A stretch of DNA of 64,000 nt from Chionoecetes opilio. Lineage: Eukaryota; Arthropoda; Malacostraca; Decapoda; Majidae. The stretch lies in assembly GCA_016584305.1 (NCBI GenBank), contig JACEEZ010001777.1, forward strand, positions 583,854 through 647,853. The letters run 5' to 3'. The translations under genes were made by a program, and so were the position numbers. Shown one piece after another: positions 20,076-30,989 of this stretch; within the stretch, counting starts at the first letter, position 1; each line of letters starts with the position of its first letter. The notes below the pieces were generated by a model. It did no database searches. It had not been told where the DNA came from and saw only the letters and a program-made list of their open reading frames with translations.

Positions 20076-21099
20076 CAGGGAGGTCCCGAAGATACGAGCA
20101 GTTAGGTTCCACCTGGCATACTCGTAAAGCGAAATCTCGTATAGCGAAATACATAACTAATGGTAAAATATAGGTTTGGTTCCAGGACCCCATCAAAGAC
20201 ATGTTTTTCAAGCTAAAAATAAACTTTACCAAACACAACACACACACAGCATCTATATTACCCACACTGTATAACCACAAATAAGTCACAATAAGCACAT
20301 TTAGTAAACTAGCAAATCCCTAAAATTGACTCGCAAGGCACAATACAAGCAAAAAGACGTTGTCTGTATGGTCGCTCGTGATCATAAGAAGTACGGTAGT
20401 AAGGATATAGGAGGTTTGCAACCTCCACTGCCCAAACTCTCTCTCGCATATTGAATCATTAGAAATGGAGAACTTTAATATAAAGCCAAAACGTCTGTTC
20501 CAGAGCGCATGCGATAACTCACATGGAGCCGAATTGAGGTCACTTTAGTGCATCCTGCATAATCACGAATTTTTTTTTTTTTTTTTTTTTTATTACATCA
20601 TCACAAGGAAACGATATGGGTCAAAAATGGACCAAAGACCGTTGTTCCACACTAAAAAAATACAAACAAACTAAACATAAATAAGAGTGAGCCCAATTTA
20701 GTTCGGAAGGTGTCATGCTTAATCTTCTTTGAAAATGTAATCTGCAAATCTGAAATAATACGAAAGGGCAAGTTACAGCAATAAGTGTGAAAGATAGGAA
20801 ACAAAAAAAAAAAACAAAAAAAGAAAAAAAAAGAAAAAAAAGGTAAGGCTGGGAAGAAGTGCGTGGTTGAGGCGCCGTTCTTCAAATGCCGTTACGAGTT
20901 ATCCATTGTACTTCATCATGCAGCCCAGATGCATACGTGGTAGGGTGCGCATTTTGAACTTGGTAATTTTACTGACCCCAGTTTGAATGTCGTAGCATTG
21001 GATTTTCGATCTTGTATATTGAAAATAGACCCTAATTTACTCAGCTCGTATCATTGATTTCTCGTATACCGAATGCTCGTATAACGGGACTTCCCTTAG
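20076..21099. mobile_element. TA-flanked MITE carrying a LINE-B-like tail, inserted in hAT
   Basis: The left end CAGGGAGGTCCCGAAGATAC and the complement of the right end (CTAAGGGAAGTCCCGTTATA) form an imperfect inverted repeat with TA on both sides; excision restores the hAT frame. Sub-terminal cgtatagcgaaat motifs are typical of such MITEs. At 20570-20780 it holds, on the minus strand, a poly(A) and a LINE 3' tail related to LINE B (gacacc.tccgaactaaattgg). Other copies: 42520-42676 (minus) and 54758-54972. Confidence 0.85.
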
Positions 21100-22135
21100 T
21101 ACATCTTAAAGGGCAAGAAAAAGAAAAAGACATTTTGATGAACTTTCTGATCCTGCAGAGCCAGAAGAGCAACTTTCTCCACAAGACACATTTCAACTAA
21201 AGTCTTTCAATCTCATCTTGGAAGCATTGGAATCAAATCTTTCAAAAAGAGCAGAGGTGTACACACTTATTGCCCAAACTTTTTCCTTCCTTACTGATCT
21301 AGAAAGTTCAGAGGTAACAATGTCAACGGGAGTCAAAAACTTGATTGAAGCATACCCTGAAGATGTGGATGAGACATTCTTTGCCTAATTAAGGCATTTC
21401 CACCTTTATGTGAAAAAGAAATGTTCTGAACTAAAGAAATTCAGTCTTCAAGATCTCTATACTGTTATCTTTGAAGACAAAGTTCAGTCTGCTTTCCCGA
21501 ATGTTGAATCAGTTTTGAGACTTTTCCTCAGTTTGATGGTAACAAACTGTTCTGGTGAGCGAAGTTTTTCTCAGTTAAAGCGGATAAAAAATCAGCTTCG
21601 CTCTTCACTCTCTCAAAAAAACTAACTTCACTCAGTGTAATGTGTATCGAAAGTGACAAATTGCGAGAGCTGTCATTTGATAAAATTATTGAAGACTTTG
21701 CAGGAAGCAAAGCAAGGAAAAGAATGTTTTAATTTGTGTAATTGCGTTTCAAGATGACAACATGTTTGATTTTAGTTCAGAATCTTTAAATCTTAGAAAT
21801 TTTTATAAAGCAATGATTTAAATTTTCTAGATGGTTATAAAAAAATAAAAAAATCACTACGGTTGTGTTGAAATATGTGCTAATTTGGTTTGCAATATAT
21901 AGTAAAATAGTGGTATTTCTTAAAGAATATTTTTATTGACAATCAAAAGATAGCCTATTCTAGTTTATTTAAAGAATTTGCAATAAGTTTACTTCTAGCT
22001 ATGTAAATGTCGCTAAAATATATCACGAGTAAAAAATATTCAAGACGGGTGCGGGCGAGTTAGAGGGTGGCTCCGTCTGAGGGGGCCCACAATTTAATTA
22101 GCCTAGGGGCCCCAAAAGGTCATAATCCGGCCCTG

Positions 22136-23004
22136 TGTATTATGGAAAAGATACATTCTCTCTTGACGACCCGAATGCTTCACGGCTTTCCGTGTCAGGA
22201 GAGGATTGTTGTGAAGATTCTTGGTAACCTACTTGATGAAGGCAGATCAATAATAACTGACAACTGGTATACAAGCCTGAGATTGTCTGACTACTTGCAA
22301 ACTCGAGCAACAATGCTGACAGGTGTTGCTAGGCAAGGGAGAGGGCCATCCAAAGCAGTGCAAAATGAAAAACTAGAAAAGAATCAGGCTATGTTTGCTA
22401 GAAAAGGAAAGAGCTTGTTGGTGAAATGGCAAGACAAGAAGGAAATATGTCTCCTGTCCACCAAGTATGATGCAGATGTGGTGGTAAAAACCAAAACATA
22501 CTTTGGTGGGAAAAGTTTTTTTTCAATAAGCCACTGCAAGTAGAAAAATATAATAAGAAAATGGGGAGTGTGGATTATGTATATCAAATGCTTGAGCCTT
22601 TTGAGAGCCATAGAAAAAGTCTGGCATGGTTCAAGATATTAGGCATACATTTTATGTTCAGGACATTGCTCAATTCATACATTGCCTATAAAGCTGCAAA
22701 CAGTAGTAGTGGTGTGGATTTCTTCATGTACATTAGAGAGGTAACAAGAGAGCTCTTGCTTGAGCACAACTTTGGTGCTGTAGTGCTTGAGAATGTAAAC
22801 ACACCAAATGTATCTACTGAAAGAGTTGTAAGCAGCACTCATCAGTTTATAGTTTTTGAAGGAAGAAAAAGAAAGCGGTGTAAGATGTGTTACCCGACAA
22901 GCAAAGACACCAGGTATCATTGCCCAGGATGCGATGGTCATCCTGGCTTGTGTTCAATGGAGCACTACAGGGCTTGGCATGAACAATATGCTGGACCTTT
23001 ATAA
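22136..23004 (+). pseudogene. piggyBac transposase, catalytic and C-terminal part
   Basis: It continues from 17082. After the 8-bp duplication the frame reads GKDTFSLDDPNASRLSVSGE, then with one frameshift IVVKILGNLLDEGRSIITDNWYTSLRLSDYL, where the Asp of ITDNWYTS lies in a conserved catalytic block. VDYVYQMLEPFESHRKSLAW (22569) and the FMYIREVTRELL block follow. The end is the Cys-rich domain that targets piggyBac ends and chromatin: CKMCYPTSKDTRYHCPGC, then GLCSMEHYRAWH. One stop (22541) and a frameshift interrupt it. Confidence 0.9.
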
Positions 23005-23422
23005 TAATCCACCCCATGTCACAAAACGTATTGCTAGTGAGGCATTGAAGATAAAGGAAGAAGTCCATCCCTGGGCAACAAAAAAAACTTTGACTCGATG
23101 ATGATACCTCACACTAACCCCCAGGGGTGATGGATTTCACGTCCAGAGAAAGACTTTTTTCAGTTTGAGTTAGTTCATTATATATAAATATTCTTTCTGT
23201 TCTATAACAAGCGCATTGTCATCATGAAACGCAGTCATAAAACGAAATAAAAAAGGATACTAACAAAAACAGACAAACTATTGCAAAAAAAAAAAAAAAG
23301 GCAAAATGTGTTGATGGCAACCACGAGACGAAGGGGGAGCGGAGCGGAGCTTCCCTCGCATTACACCACTGAACTCATTCCCCACATCTCGTAGTGAAGA
23401 GGTTAAAGACTCATTTCTACTA

Positions 23423-24032
23423 CCGTATTTTACGGCTTATAAGACGCACTTTTTCCCCTAAAAAATACCCTGAAAAATACGCATGCGTCTTCCAAGATGA
23501 ATGTTGTAGGATGTTAGCTAGGTAGCTATTCAATTCAGCCTCTTATATGAGGTAACCTGAGTACTTACCTGTTACAAGTATTTCAAATACCATAAGACAT
23601 TCAAATCAACTAATCTGTCCTCACACTGTGATGTTTACTATATTACTAAGCGGGAGCCATTCCGCCTCGGCAGATTGACGCCAACATTGACGCCAACAGC
23701 ACCAACTATCGTTTGCTAGTGTTGATGTATCATTTATCACCAGGCTGTCACAAGTATCACAAGCTCATTTCAGTCCTGGAAATTATTACCCATGGCGAAT
23801 TCATCAAAACGATTTACTTATACTGCCGCATACAAGCTAGAAGTTGAACGATACGCCAAAGAACATGGGAACAGAGCAGCAGAAAGACACTTCGGACCAC
23901 TGCCTACCGAGAAAATTGGTAGATTTTACTACCACCTACCAATAGAAAATCTGTTGTTGTTTTTTTAAGATTTTTTTTCAAAAATCAGGGTGCGTCTCCA
24001 AGATGCAGCGTCTTATAAGCCATAAAATACGG
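23423..24032 (+). mobile_element. Pogo-type element with HTH-only reading frame
   Basis: The ends CCGTATTTTACGGCTTATAA and the complement of CCGTATTTTATGGCTTATAA are inverted repeats. TA precedes the left end; the right flank reads TT, probably a mutated TA. Same family as 15391-16160. Confidence 0.85.
23792..23968 (+). CDS. Brinker/CENP-B-like HTH fragment of a pogo-type transposase
   Basis: 58 codons starting MANSSKRFTYTAAYKLEVER and continuing AKEHGNRAAERHFGP. This matches the Brk-type DNA-binding HTH found at the N-terminus of some pogo-family transposases (KRFSYTAxFKLxVIxYAEEHGNRAAxRxFG). The DDE domain is missing: after TEKIGRF the frame enters non-coding sequence and stops. It is probably a deletion derivative of an autonomous element. 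Confidence 0.7.
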   Translation: MANSSKRFTYTAAYKLEVERYAKEHGNRAAERHFGPLPTEKIGRFYYHLPIENLLLFF

Positions 24033-24108
24033 TTCTTTAATCTAAGTAATTGTCCAGACCCATTTTTTCTTTGCATAAATATGTTGAATGTTCATTCAAA
24101 ACACATAG

Positions 24109-24214
24109 CGTATTTTACGGCTTATAAGACGCTGCAGCTTGGAAGACGCACCGTGATTTTAGAACGAAATTTCTAAGAATTTTTTTTTAAACACCACCAA
24201 AACTGTGTCCGATA
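24109..24214 (+). mobile_element. Truncated pogo-type MITE (left end only)
   Basis: About 105 bp starting GCGTATTTTACGGCTTATAA and continuing with the same interior as 15391-15500 (cttggaagacgcaccgtga). No right end was found. Confidence 0.8.
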
Positions 24215-24216
24215 TA

Positions 24217-24480
24217 CAGTCGACCCTCGATTTAACTGACCTCGATTTAACGGACTTCGGAATTAACGGACACCATTCGCGAGACAAATTTGCAGGCAAA
24301 GAATGGCATATCAGACCGCTTATCGCCTTTCGAATAGTCCACTCAACATTTAAAAAAAAAAAAATTAATTATGTTTTAATGTATCAGATATTAAGATATG
24401 TAAGGTAGGAGCCTGTGTTACTAGTGATTTAGTTGTAGAAGGTGTGTATGTGGGTTAAAATAGTGAATATTAGTATGTAT
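24217..24480 (+). mobile_element. TA-flanked MITE fragment (CAGTCGACCCTCGATTTAAC ends)
   Basis: The left end begins CAGTCGACCCTCGATTTAAC after TA. The interior (aatggcatatcagaccg ... tgtatcagatat ... ggtgtgtatgtgggttaaaa) is shared with 41640-41880, 54170-54290 and 60850-61090. The right end is missing. Confidence 0.75.
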
Positions 24481-24533
24481 TACAATTTCTTGACTTCTTG
24501 TGACCTCTTTCTCTTAAGTTTCGCTTCGTAGGT

Positions 24534-24636
24534 CCTCTCCTCCTCCTCCTCCTCCTCCTCCTCCTCTTCCTCTTCCTCTTCCTCTCTCTCCTCCTCCTCC
24601 TCCTCCTCCTCCTCCTCCTCCTCCTCCTCTCCTCTA
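24534..24636. repeat. (CCT)n microsatellite
   Basis: About 100 bp of CCT units with a CTCTTC interruption. Confidence 0.95.
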
Positions 24637-24884
24637 GTGTTAGCTGAAGCTTCTACCCCGGGAGACTGCACAGCGCCACACACACACAGCTGTCAGCTGT
24701 GTGTAACAGATGCGCTCAAGAAGGCTCCTAACACAACTGGCTATTGTGACTGGCTGATGTGGCCAAACAAGGATGCAGAGGACCCAAAAAGACCTTGAGT
24801 ACTTACAGGTGAGAGCTATGCAGTTATATAGTCTCGTCTCCATATGATTAGCATAAAAAGGAAAAAAAATTGGAAATAAACAAA

Positions 24885-25770
24885 GATGGAAGATCCCGCC
24901 AAGACACCTTTCGACAGTTTTGATACCAAAGAAAAAGACATATTAGAGCTGAAAATGAACCAGAGAAGTCTTAATGCTAGAAAATGTGGTTCACGAATTG
25001 ATGGATAAATTAGATAAGATGGAAAAGAAAGTGTTCGTACTGGAAAAAGATAATACTATTTAAAAAAAATTGAGTGGACGAATTAAATGGTAAACAAGAC
25101 GACGAAAAGGTAGTGAAAATGCATGCAGAAATTAATGCAATACATAAGAAATGGAAAATGACACAAGAGGAAATGAAAGATGAAAGAAAGACATGGAAGA
25201 TAGAAAAAGAAAAAGACCAAGAAAGTTTATGTCAGATAATAGAAGATCAAGTAAATGAAAAGAAAAATCTGACCAATGAAGTGGTCAGTGATAAAACAAA
25301 AGGAAAATTTAGTTAGAGATACGGTGGACATAAATAAATGTGTCATCATTTTTGGTCTCAAAGAAAAGGTGCTGCCCAAGAAAAACATAAGAGAAGAGGA
25401 AGAAAAGAAAGTGTCAAAAGAAATATTTAAAGTAGTAGAACAAAATACGGAGATAGAAGAAGAAATAGAAGAGATACATAGGTTAGGCAAATATGAGGAG
25501 GGAGGGGCCTGCCCCTTAAAAGTTAAGTTTAGGTCACAAAATACAGCACTAGATATATTGTCTAGGACATGGAAACTGGCAAAGACAGAAGAATATAAGA
25601 AAATATGGATAAGAAAAGATATGAATGAGGAAGAAAGAGCCAGATTGAATGTACTGTTTCAAGAAGCCAAAGAAAAAAACGAATTGAGAACGGAAGAGGT
25701 AAAACAGAAATTCTTTTGGACAGTTATAGACCTAAAACTGAAGAAGTGGTATCTAAAAGAGAAAGATTAA
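24885..25770 (+). pseudogene. LINE D ORF1-like coiled-coil protein, broken
   Basis: Starts MEDPAKTPFDSFDTKEKDIL, with early stops and frameshifts. Then Lys/Glu-rich heptad-like sequence (25074-25310), and finally an open 164-codon segment (25276-25770) with VIIFGLKEKV, CPLKVKFRSQNTALDIL and WIRKDMNEEERARLN. The last part resembles the RNA-binding C-terminal region of LINE ORF1 proteins. It overlaps the start of the endonuclease frame. Confidence 0.7.
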
Positions 25771-26699
25771 GAGAAGACAGTTCAAAGGAAAATGAAAAAG
25801 GTTGGCAGGTATCGTATACAAATATAAATGGGCTAGTGTCAACATTAACAGAAGTAAACGATTACCTGAGAGCCAAGAAACCAGACATATTGGGTTTAGT
25901 AGAAACGAAGCTGAGTGATTCTGAGGATGTGCCAGTTGGGGAGGGTCAATATAATGTATGGAGGAGAAACAGAAATCAGAAAAGAGGAGGTGGTGTAATG
26001 GTGTTAACAAGGAAGGATGTGGTAGTAAGGAATGTGGAGAAAGGAGAAGGTATGGCAGAGGTGTTGAAGGTAGAGTTGGTGATGAAAAAAGGAAGAATAA
26101 GAGACTTAGTATTCGTATATGTTCCACCTAAGACAAATTCCTGGGGGAGAGAAGAGTATGGAGACATGATAAGAGACACAAGCAAATGTTTAAAGAATAC
26201 GATGGAAAATTGTGAGAACATAATTATGATGGCAGATTTTAACTGCAAAGAAGTGTGCTGGGAAGAATGGTATACTGAAGGAGGAGACGACTCATGGGGT
26301 GGTACATTGTTGGATTTGGTAATGAATAACATCATGACTCAGTGGATTAAAGAGAACACAAGATACAGAGGTAGCGAAGAACCATCAAGACTAGACCTAC
26401 TATTGACGAAAGAACTGGAAGTAATTAGTAAAGTAAATTATCAGTGCCCACTTGGAAAGAGTGACCATGTACTTATTGAATTTGAAATAAATGATAGCAA
26501 AAAAGAGGGGAGAAGAGAAGAACACAAGAAAGGAAGATACAATTATGGAAAAGCAGACTTTGACGGATTAAGAACATTTTTCGGAGAGACAGACTGGAGT
26601 AATTTCCATGCAACAAGGAGTACCCAGAAAAAATGGGATGAGTTCATCCGAATTTACACAGAAGGAATAAATAGTTATGTTCCAAGGATAGTTATCTGA
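25716..26699 (+). CDS. LINE D apurinic endonuclease domain
   Basis: 327 uninterrupted codons. The endonuclease motifs appear in order: YTNINGL (Asn, about residue 36), GLVETKLSD (Glu, about 63), FVYVPPKTN, MMADFNCKEVCW (Asp/Asn of the DFN motif), SRLDLLLTK and KSDHVLIEFE (catalytic SDH). All the residues expected for a Mg-dependent APE-type nuclease that nicks target DNA are visible. The frame ends at a TGA just after SYVPRIVI, in the linker to the RT, where relatives continue, so the stop is probably a mutation. The first ~30 residues before GWQVSY may not be part of the domain. Confidence 0.85.
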   Translation: MDSYRPKTEEVVSKRERLREDSSKENEKGWQVSYTNINGLVSTLTEVNDYLRAKKPDILGLVETKLSDSEDVPVGEGQYNVWRRNRNQKRGGGVMVLTRKDVVVRNVEKGEGMAEVLKVELVMKKGRIRDLVFVYVPPKTNSWGREEYGDMIRDTSKCLKNTMENCENIIMMADFNCKEVCWEEWYTEGGDDSWGGTLLDLVMNNIMTQWIKENTRYRGSEEPSRLDLLLTKELEVISKVNYQCPLGKSDHVLIEFEINDSKKEGRREEHKKGRYNYGKADFDGLRTFFGETDWSNFHATRSTQKKWDEFIRIYTEGINSYVPRIVI

Positions 26700-28416
26700 G
26701 AAAAGAAAAAGAATGAATGGTTTAACAGAAAATGTGAATTAACAAGACTAAAAAGAGAAAAAACATGGAATAGTTGGAGGAAAAAAGGAGGTATCAACCT
26801 TTGGGAGAAGTACAAAACAACTAGAAATGAATATGTAAGAATCCGAAGAGAAGAAGAAAGTAACTATGAGAGGAATATAATAGAAAAATGTAAGAATGAA
26901 CCAAAACTTTTCTATAGATATATAAATGGAAAAATGAAAAACAAGGAAGGAATAGATAAGCTGAAGGTAGAAGGCATAGTGTACGAAGATGCATTACAAC
27001 AGGCTGAGGTAATGAATAAGTGCTTACAGACTGTATTTACAAGAGAAAGTGAATTTAAAACGAAAAATATAATAGCAAAAGAAAATATAATGGAAGACAT
27101 AAAAGTAGACGAAATAGAAGTAAAAAGGCTAATGGAAAGTCAAGATGTGAGAAAAGCCCCAGGTCCAGATGGAGTGTCGAATTGGATAATGAAAGAGTGC
27201 AGTAACCAACTAGCAGGAAAGTTACATAGTGTAATTGAGACTTCACTCAAGGAGAGCAGAGTCCCGCTTGATTGGAAAAGAGCAAATATTGTGCCAATTC
27301 ACAAAGGAGGAGACAGAGAAGAACCACTAAATTACAGGCCAGTATCATTAACAAGTGTAGTGGCATAAATGTGTGAAAAAATTGTGAAGGACAGATGGTT
27401 GAAATATTTGGAAGAGACAAACACACTCGCAGGTGGCCAGTTTGGATTTAGAGGAGGAATGTCATGTACAACGAATTTATTAAGCTTTTACTCGAGAGTG
27501 ATCGATGTGACACATGAAAGAGAGGGGTGGGTCGATTGCATATACTTGGACCTAAAGAAGGCATTTAACAAGGTACCTCATAAGAGACTGCTCTGGAAGC
27601 TAGAACAAGTATGAGGATTGAAGCGTGGTTTGCTGAAGTGGATGGAAGACTTTTTGAGCAACAGAGAGATGAGAACAGTAATAAAAGATCAGAAGTCAGA
27701 ATGGTGCAGTGTGATAAGTGGAGTTCCTCAAGGATCAGTATTGGCCCCAGTGATGTTCTTGGTCTATGTAAATGATATGACAGAGGGAGTGAACAGTTAT
27801 GTGAGTTTATTCGCTGATGATGCTAAATTAGTAAGAAAAGTAGAAAGTAAAGAGGACTGTGAGGATTTAACAAAGGATCTAGACAAGATTTTCAGATGGA
27901 GTCAACTATGGGAAATGGAGTTTAATGCTAAAAAGTGTAAAGTGATGGAAGTGGGCAGTAGCAAAAAGAGACAGAGAGGAAAGTATTCGATGGGAAATGA
28001 ATGGATAATCAAAACAAAGGTCGAAAAAGATCTGGGAGTATGGATTACGGACAATTTGTCACCTGAGAAGCATATAAACAAGATCACAGGAGATACATAT
28101 CAGTTGCTGAGGAATATAAGAATGGGATTCAAATATCTGGATGAAGAGATGATTAAGAAATTGATAACATCTTTGATCCGACTAAGGTTGGAATATGCGG
28201 CAGTGATTTGGTCACCACATAAAAAGAAGGATATAAGGAAGATTGAGAGAATACAAAGAGCAGCCACAAAAATGGCTCCAAGCCTGAGAGATTTACCATA
28301 TGAGGAAAGACTAAAACTCCCAACTCTTGAGAAAAGAAGAGAAAAGGGAGATTTTATAGAAGTGTATAGAGCATCAATGGATCTGAAAAATGATAAAAGA
28401 TCGTTTGGTGGACGAT
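26700..28416 (+). pseudogene. LINE D reverse transcriptase and C-terminal domain
   Basis: It continues ORF2 after the TGA. The linker holds EYVRIRREEESNYERNI and PKLFYRYINGKMKNK. RT fingers follow: KAPGPDGVSNWIMKEC (27155) and LNYRPVSLTSVVA, then TAA (27366). Motif A is YLDLKKAFNKVPHKRL (27543), with Asn replacing the usual Asp after Phe, then TGA (27612). Motif B is SGVPQGSVLAPVMF (27717) and motif C LFADDAKLV (27808). The C-terminus includes KVEKDLGVWITDNLSPEKHI, IERIQRAATKMAPSL and LPTLEKRREKGD. With only two internal stops and few frameshifts, this is the least decayed RT in the window. Confidence 0.9.
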
Positions 28417-28640
28417 AGAAGTGCAAGAGGTCATGAAAGAAATTGAAAGACAACATGCAGAGGGACATAAAAAATTCAAGCTTCCGTATGAGCATGAAGC
28501 ATAGAAGCCTGGAACAACCTGATGCAAAGTGATTATGCAGAAGTATTCAGACTTCCAAGTGCAAACTGGAATAGTAGATTGGAGACGGGACAGTACGGCA
28601 TAGCTCTTTCCTGTATGTTACAATAGGTAATACATCTAGT

Positions 28641-29110
28641 AAATACACAGCTGTCAAACTGGCTGGTGAGAAAGCATTTGAGTACGGAATTACTGTATTG
28701 CCTAGACTTATAAACTATCTATAAGAGCCTATATAATGATATAATATAAGGATCAATATATAAACTTCTTAAAAGGAGTAACATAAGCGGTAACTCTTGG
28801 CGTGGCTGGAGTTCCCGCAGAAAGCCAAGAGGCATGTACGGAGGGCATTGCCAGTCGGTCAAGCATCTGTGTCTCTCTTGAATTAAAAGCAACAGTACTC
28901 CTGCGTTTAATTCCTTCACCAAAGCTACGGAAATCCATGAGAGACCGTAACACTTGGTGGCAGGAAAAAAAGACACCCAAGCCTCCGAAGAGCCTTTACA
29001 GGAGGAAATATCCACGGACTAAAGCGTTGTGGGCTTCAGGCCGTTCCTTGTGCTAATGGCGGGCCCAGTCTTCTGCCTTTTTCCCTCACTTTTGAAAGGC
29101 TCTGTGGGGG
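28641..29110. other. Unassigned sequence between LINE D and the Gypsy element
   Basis: No repeat or domain was recognised. A 75-98 codon minus-strand frame (28719-29015) has no known motif. Confidence 0.4.
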
Positions 29111-29272
29111 TGTGGCAACCCTCATCTTCCCGGCACAAGATCTCAGTGTCACTCGAGGCAGGCAGTTGTGACTCCGGCGAGGCAGTGACCGTCGTCCTGA
29201 TCAGCTCTCGTATAGAGGTTTAGTCTCCATTAAACATCACGCGCGCCCCAGCCCTCTGTGTTCCACCCACCA
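29111..29272 (+). repeat. 5' LTR of the Gypsy element
   Basis: Starts TGTGGCAACCCTC and ends CCACCCACCA just before the primer-binding site. It matches 33619-33777 with many small indels. Confidence 0.7.
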
Positions 29273-29282
29273 TGGCGCAGTA
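29273..29282 (+). other. Putative tRNA primer-binding site
   Basis: TGGCGCAGTA directly follows the 5' LTR, as expected for complementarity to a tRNA 3' end (…CTGCGCCA). The specific tRNA was not identified. Confidence 0.5.
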
Positions 29283-30989
29283 TCTCAGGGCTCATGGAGG
29301 AAGGATGTGCTCCGTAGAGCAGCCTGCGGCAGGTTAGCGGCGCGCGGGAAGAGCGCGTGTTGGGGGATCCAACTTCCAAGGCCATAACACAAACCGCCAC
29401 GCGTTTCATACACCAAGCCCCGAATCACACAGCCCTCGACATCACACACCACTCGCAGCAACTCTGGCCAACGACCCGCAGCATCGCCCACCACCTCCTC
29501 CGGGACCGGGGGGAGCGACCGTGGCATGTCCCCGGCAACGTTTGAGGCGGGGCCACCAGCGTGAGGACACAGCGCATCTGCGTTGGGGGCGGCACCCACA
29601 GCGGCACCTTATGTACGCCCCCTTTTTAAACACAGAGGTCAACAGCGCATCCGCGCGCCTGGGCAAGAAAGTTTTTCAGGAAACTCTCAACCCGGGGGCA
29701 ATCGTTTTGTGGAAGCGTGGTGATGGGAACACGCTGTATCCGGAGCGTGGGCGGAATTCTTCTCTCTAGCACAGGCACGAGTGACAGTGGGTGGGTATAT
29801 CTCCCAGTCCCCGGGCCCAAAGCGAATGAGTGCGGTTTTAGGGCCCGGGGCCATCCCCTTAGAGGATACTCTCAGCAAAAAAATAGTGATGGGCTACGTG
29901 TTGCAACATAAAGCGGGGGTGTTTGCGTTTTTTTCCCACGCCTCATCATTCAGTAAATAGTTCCGTGTGTAAAATTTTTTGGGCCGCGGAAAAGGCGAGT
30001 GACCAACCTTCGGCTACTAGCCATGTGGGGGGGGTGACACACTACCCCCCCCGTCTGGCCCCACAACACGGGGTGGGGCAGCGGGCCCCCCCGCGGGCCG
30101 GCTTAGGGGGACAAGGAAAAACCCGCCAAGACGGAGCCCGGGGGGGACCACGGTCCCCCAGCATGCGGGGAATCTGAGTGTCAGGGGGGGCGTCATGCAG
30201 AGCGTTTCAGCGACATGCCGTTGTTGCGGCCAAAAGGGGGCACTTCTGGTGCCTGTGTCCCCCTCCCCCCCCCCAGGGCGGCGCTCGTCCGCCCGCCCAC
30301 TTTTGAACTTCACCCCTACCCCCGGTGCTGATCGTTGGGGGAGTGGAGAGGCGGCGTCCTCCCCGGGGTATCAGCTGCTCACGCTCCGGCCCGGGATCCC
30401 TACACAGCAGGGGCGGACACTGGGGCGAAGTGTCTGTGGGGGGGTCGCCTACTGTTGGGGGCCTCCCCAATCCCAACGTCAGCTCCGGGCTAACCCCCGG
30501 CGTCCACCCACGTTGCCGGGGCCGCTGCCCCTCCTGGGAACCATCACCTGTCAGGTCTCCGGGGGGACTGTCTCCCCCACAAGTGCATTCAAGCCGAAGG
30601 CGTGCAGAAAACTCTCCCTTCCTAAGGGCATGAAAGGCCCCTTCCCTGGTCCAATCAAAACCTTCCCGCCCCCCCTTTTCACCCCATGTGTTGCTGTGGA
30701 CCCACAACACCCCACAAGACCCACGCGCCCGGGGAAATCCCCACCTCACAATCGTGGGGAAAAACGTCGATCGCCTCGGAAATGGTTCTTGGAGCATTCG
30801 GGCGCACTGTGTTTCCCATGGACCACCCCGCTCCCAGAGATGGCGGTCCGCCTCCCCACGTCCACCTAGGGCCCCACACAGCCCCCAGCAGTCCACCCCC
30901 CAGCCCAGTCCCGCTCCATTTTTGACGAGGTACGACGAAAGTGGACGACGATGTTGAAAAGGGGGCATCATCGAGGCGGTGGCAGGCCC

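Larger units (their letters stand above)
17555..21732 (+). pseudogene. hAT transposase (TTF zinc finger, DUF4371, hAT dimerisation), decayed
   Basis: The first Met (MKRHESGFQKRKKKQQ) follows a possible splice acceptor. After an acidic linker comes a TTF-type zinc finger (about 17940-18230) with WLVYSPSTGCVFCFVCKLF and HGFSDWKN. A DUF4371 block follows (18300-18720; LAFRGDNEIIGSPNNGNYFG), then CRGQSFDNAANMSGKYKG (18822) and the VPCAG / HSLNLIG junction, where the foldback element is inserted. Next are LSETRWEAHATAV (19712) and, after a second insertion at 20076, the C-terminal dimerisation region with NCSGERSFSQLKRIKNQLRS (21548). This architecture is that of ZMYM1/KIAA1586-like hAT proteins. 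Numerous stops and frameshifts make it nonfunctional. Confidence 0.9.
17091..22135 (+). mobile_element. hAT element with ZMYM/DUF4371-type transposase
   Basis: The ends CAGACCCGGATTAT and the complement of CAGGGCCGGATTAT form the inverted repeat, flanked by the 8-bp TGTATTAT duplication. Removing the 5045-bp element rejoins the piggyBac frame (FMVYY into GKDTFSLDDPNASRLS). It carries a decayed transposase and two further insertions (18934-19542, 20076-21099). A tandem repeat lies in its 5' part. Confidence 0.95.
15132..23402 (+). mobile_element. piggyBac element with transposase, split by a hAT element
   Basis: TTAA at 15128-15131 is followed by CCTCTTCACTGC, and the right end is the complement of CCTCTTCACTAC followed by TTAA at 23403-23406. 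Between them lie a pogo-type MITE (15391-16160), the first part of a piggyBac transposase, a complete hAT insertion (17091-22135) with 8-bp duplications, and the rest of the transposase. Without insertions the element would be about 2.5 kb, normal for the superfamily. Confidence 0.9.
24885..28640 (+). mobile_element. LINE D (CR1/Jockey-group), near full length
   Basis: It contains an ORF1-like region (24885-25770), an endonuclease (25806-26600), a reverse transcriptase (26930-27860) and a C-terminal segment up to about 28640, in the canonical order of an APE-type non-LTR retrotransposon. The 3' end lies near a taatacatctagtaaatac stretch without a long poly(A). This is the best reference in the window for LINE A. 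Confidence 0.9.

Noticed and set aside
15120..24220. CRISPR-like or phage-like arrays
   Set aside because: Repeats here are two- or three-unit tandem duplications and transposon termini, and the sequence is clearly eukaryotic.
24480..24683. Glutamate-rich protein on the minus strand
   Set aside because: It is only the translation of the (CCT)n microsatellite.
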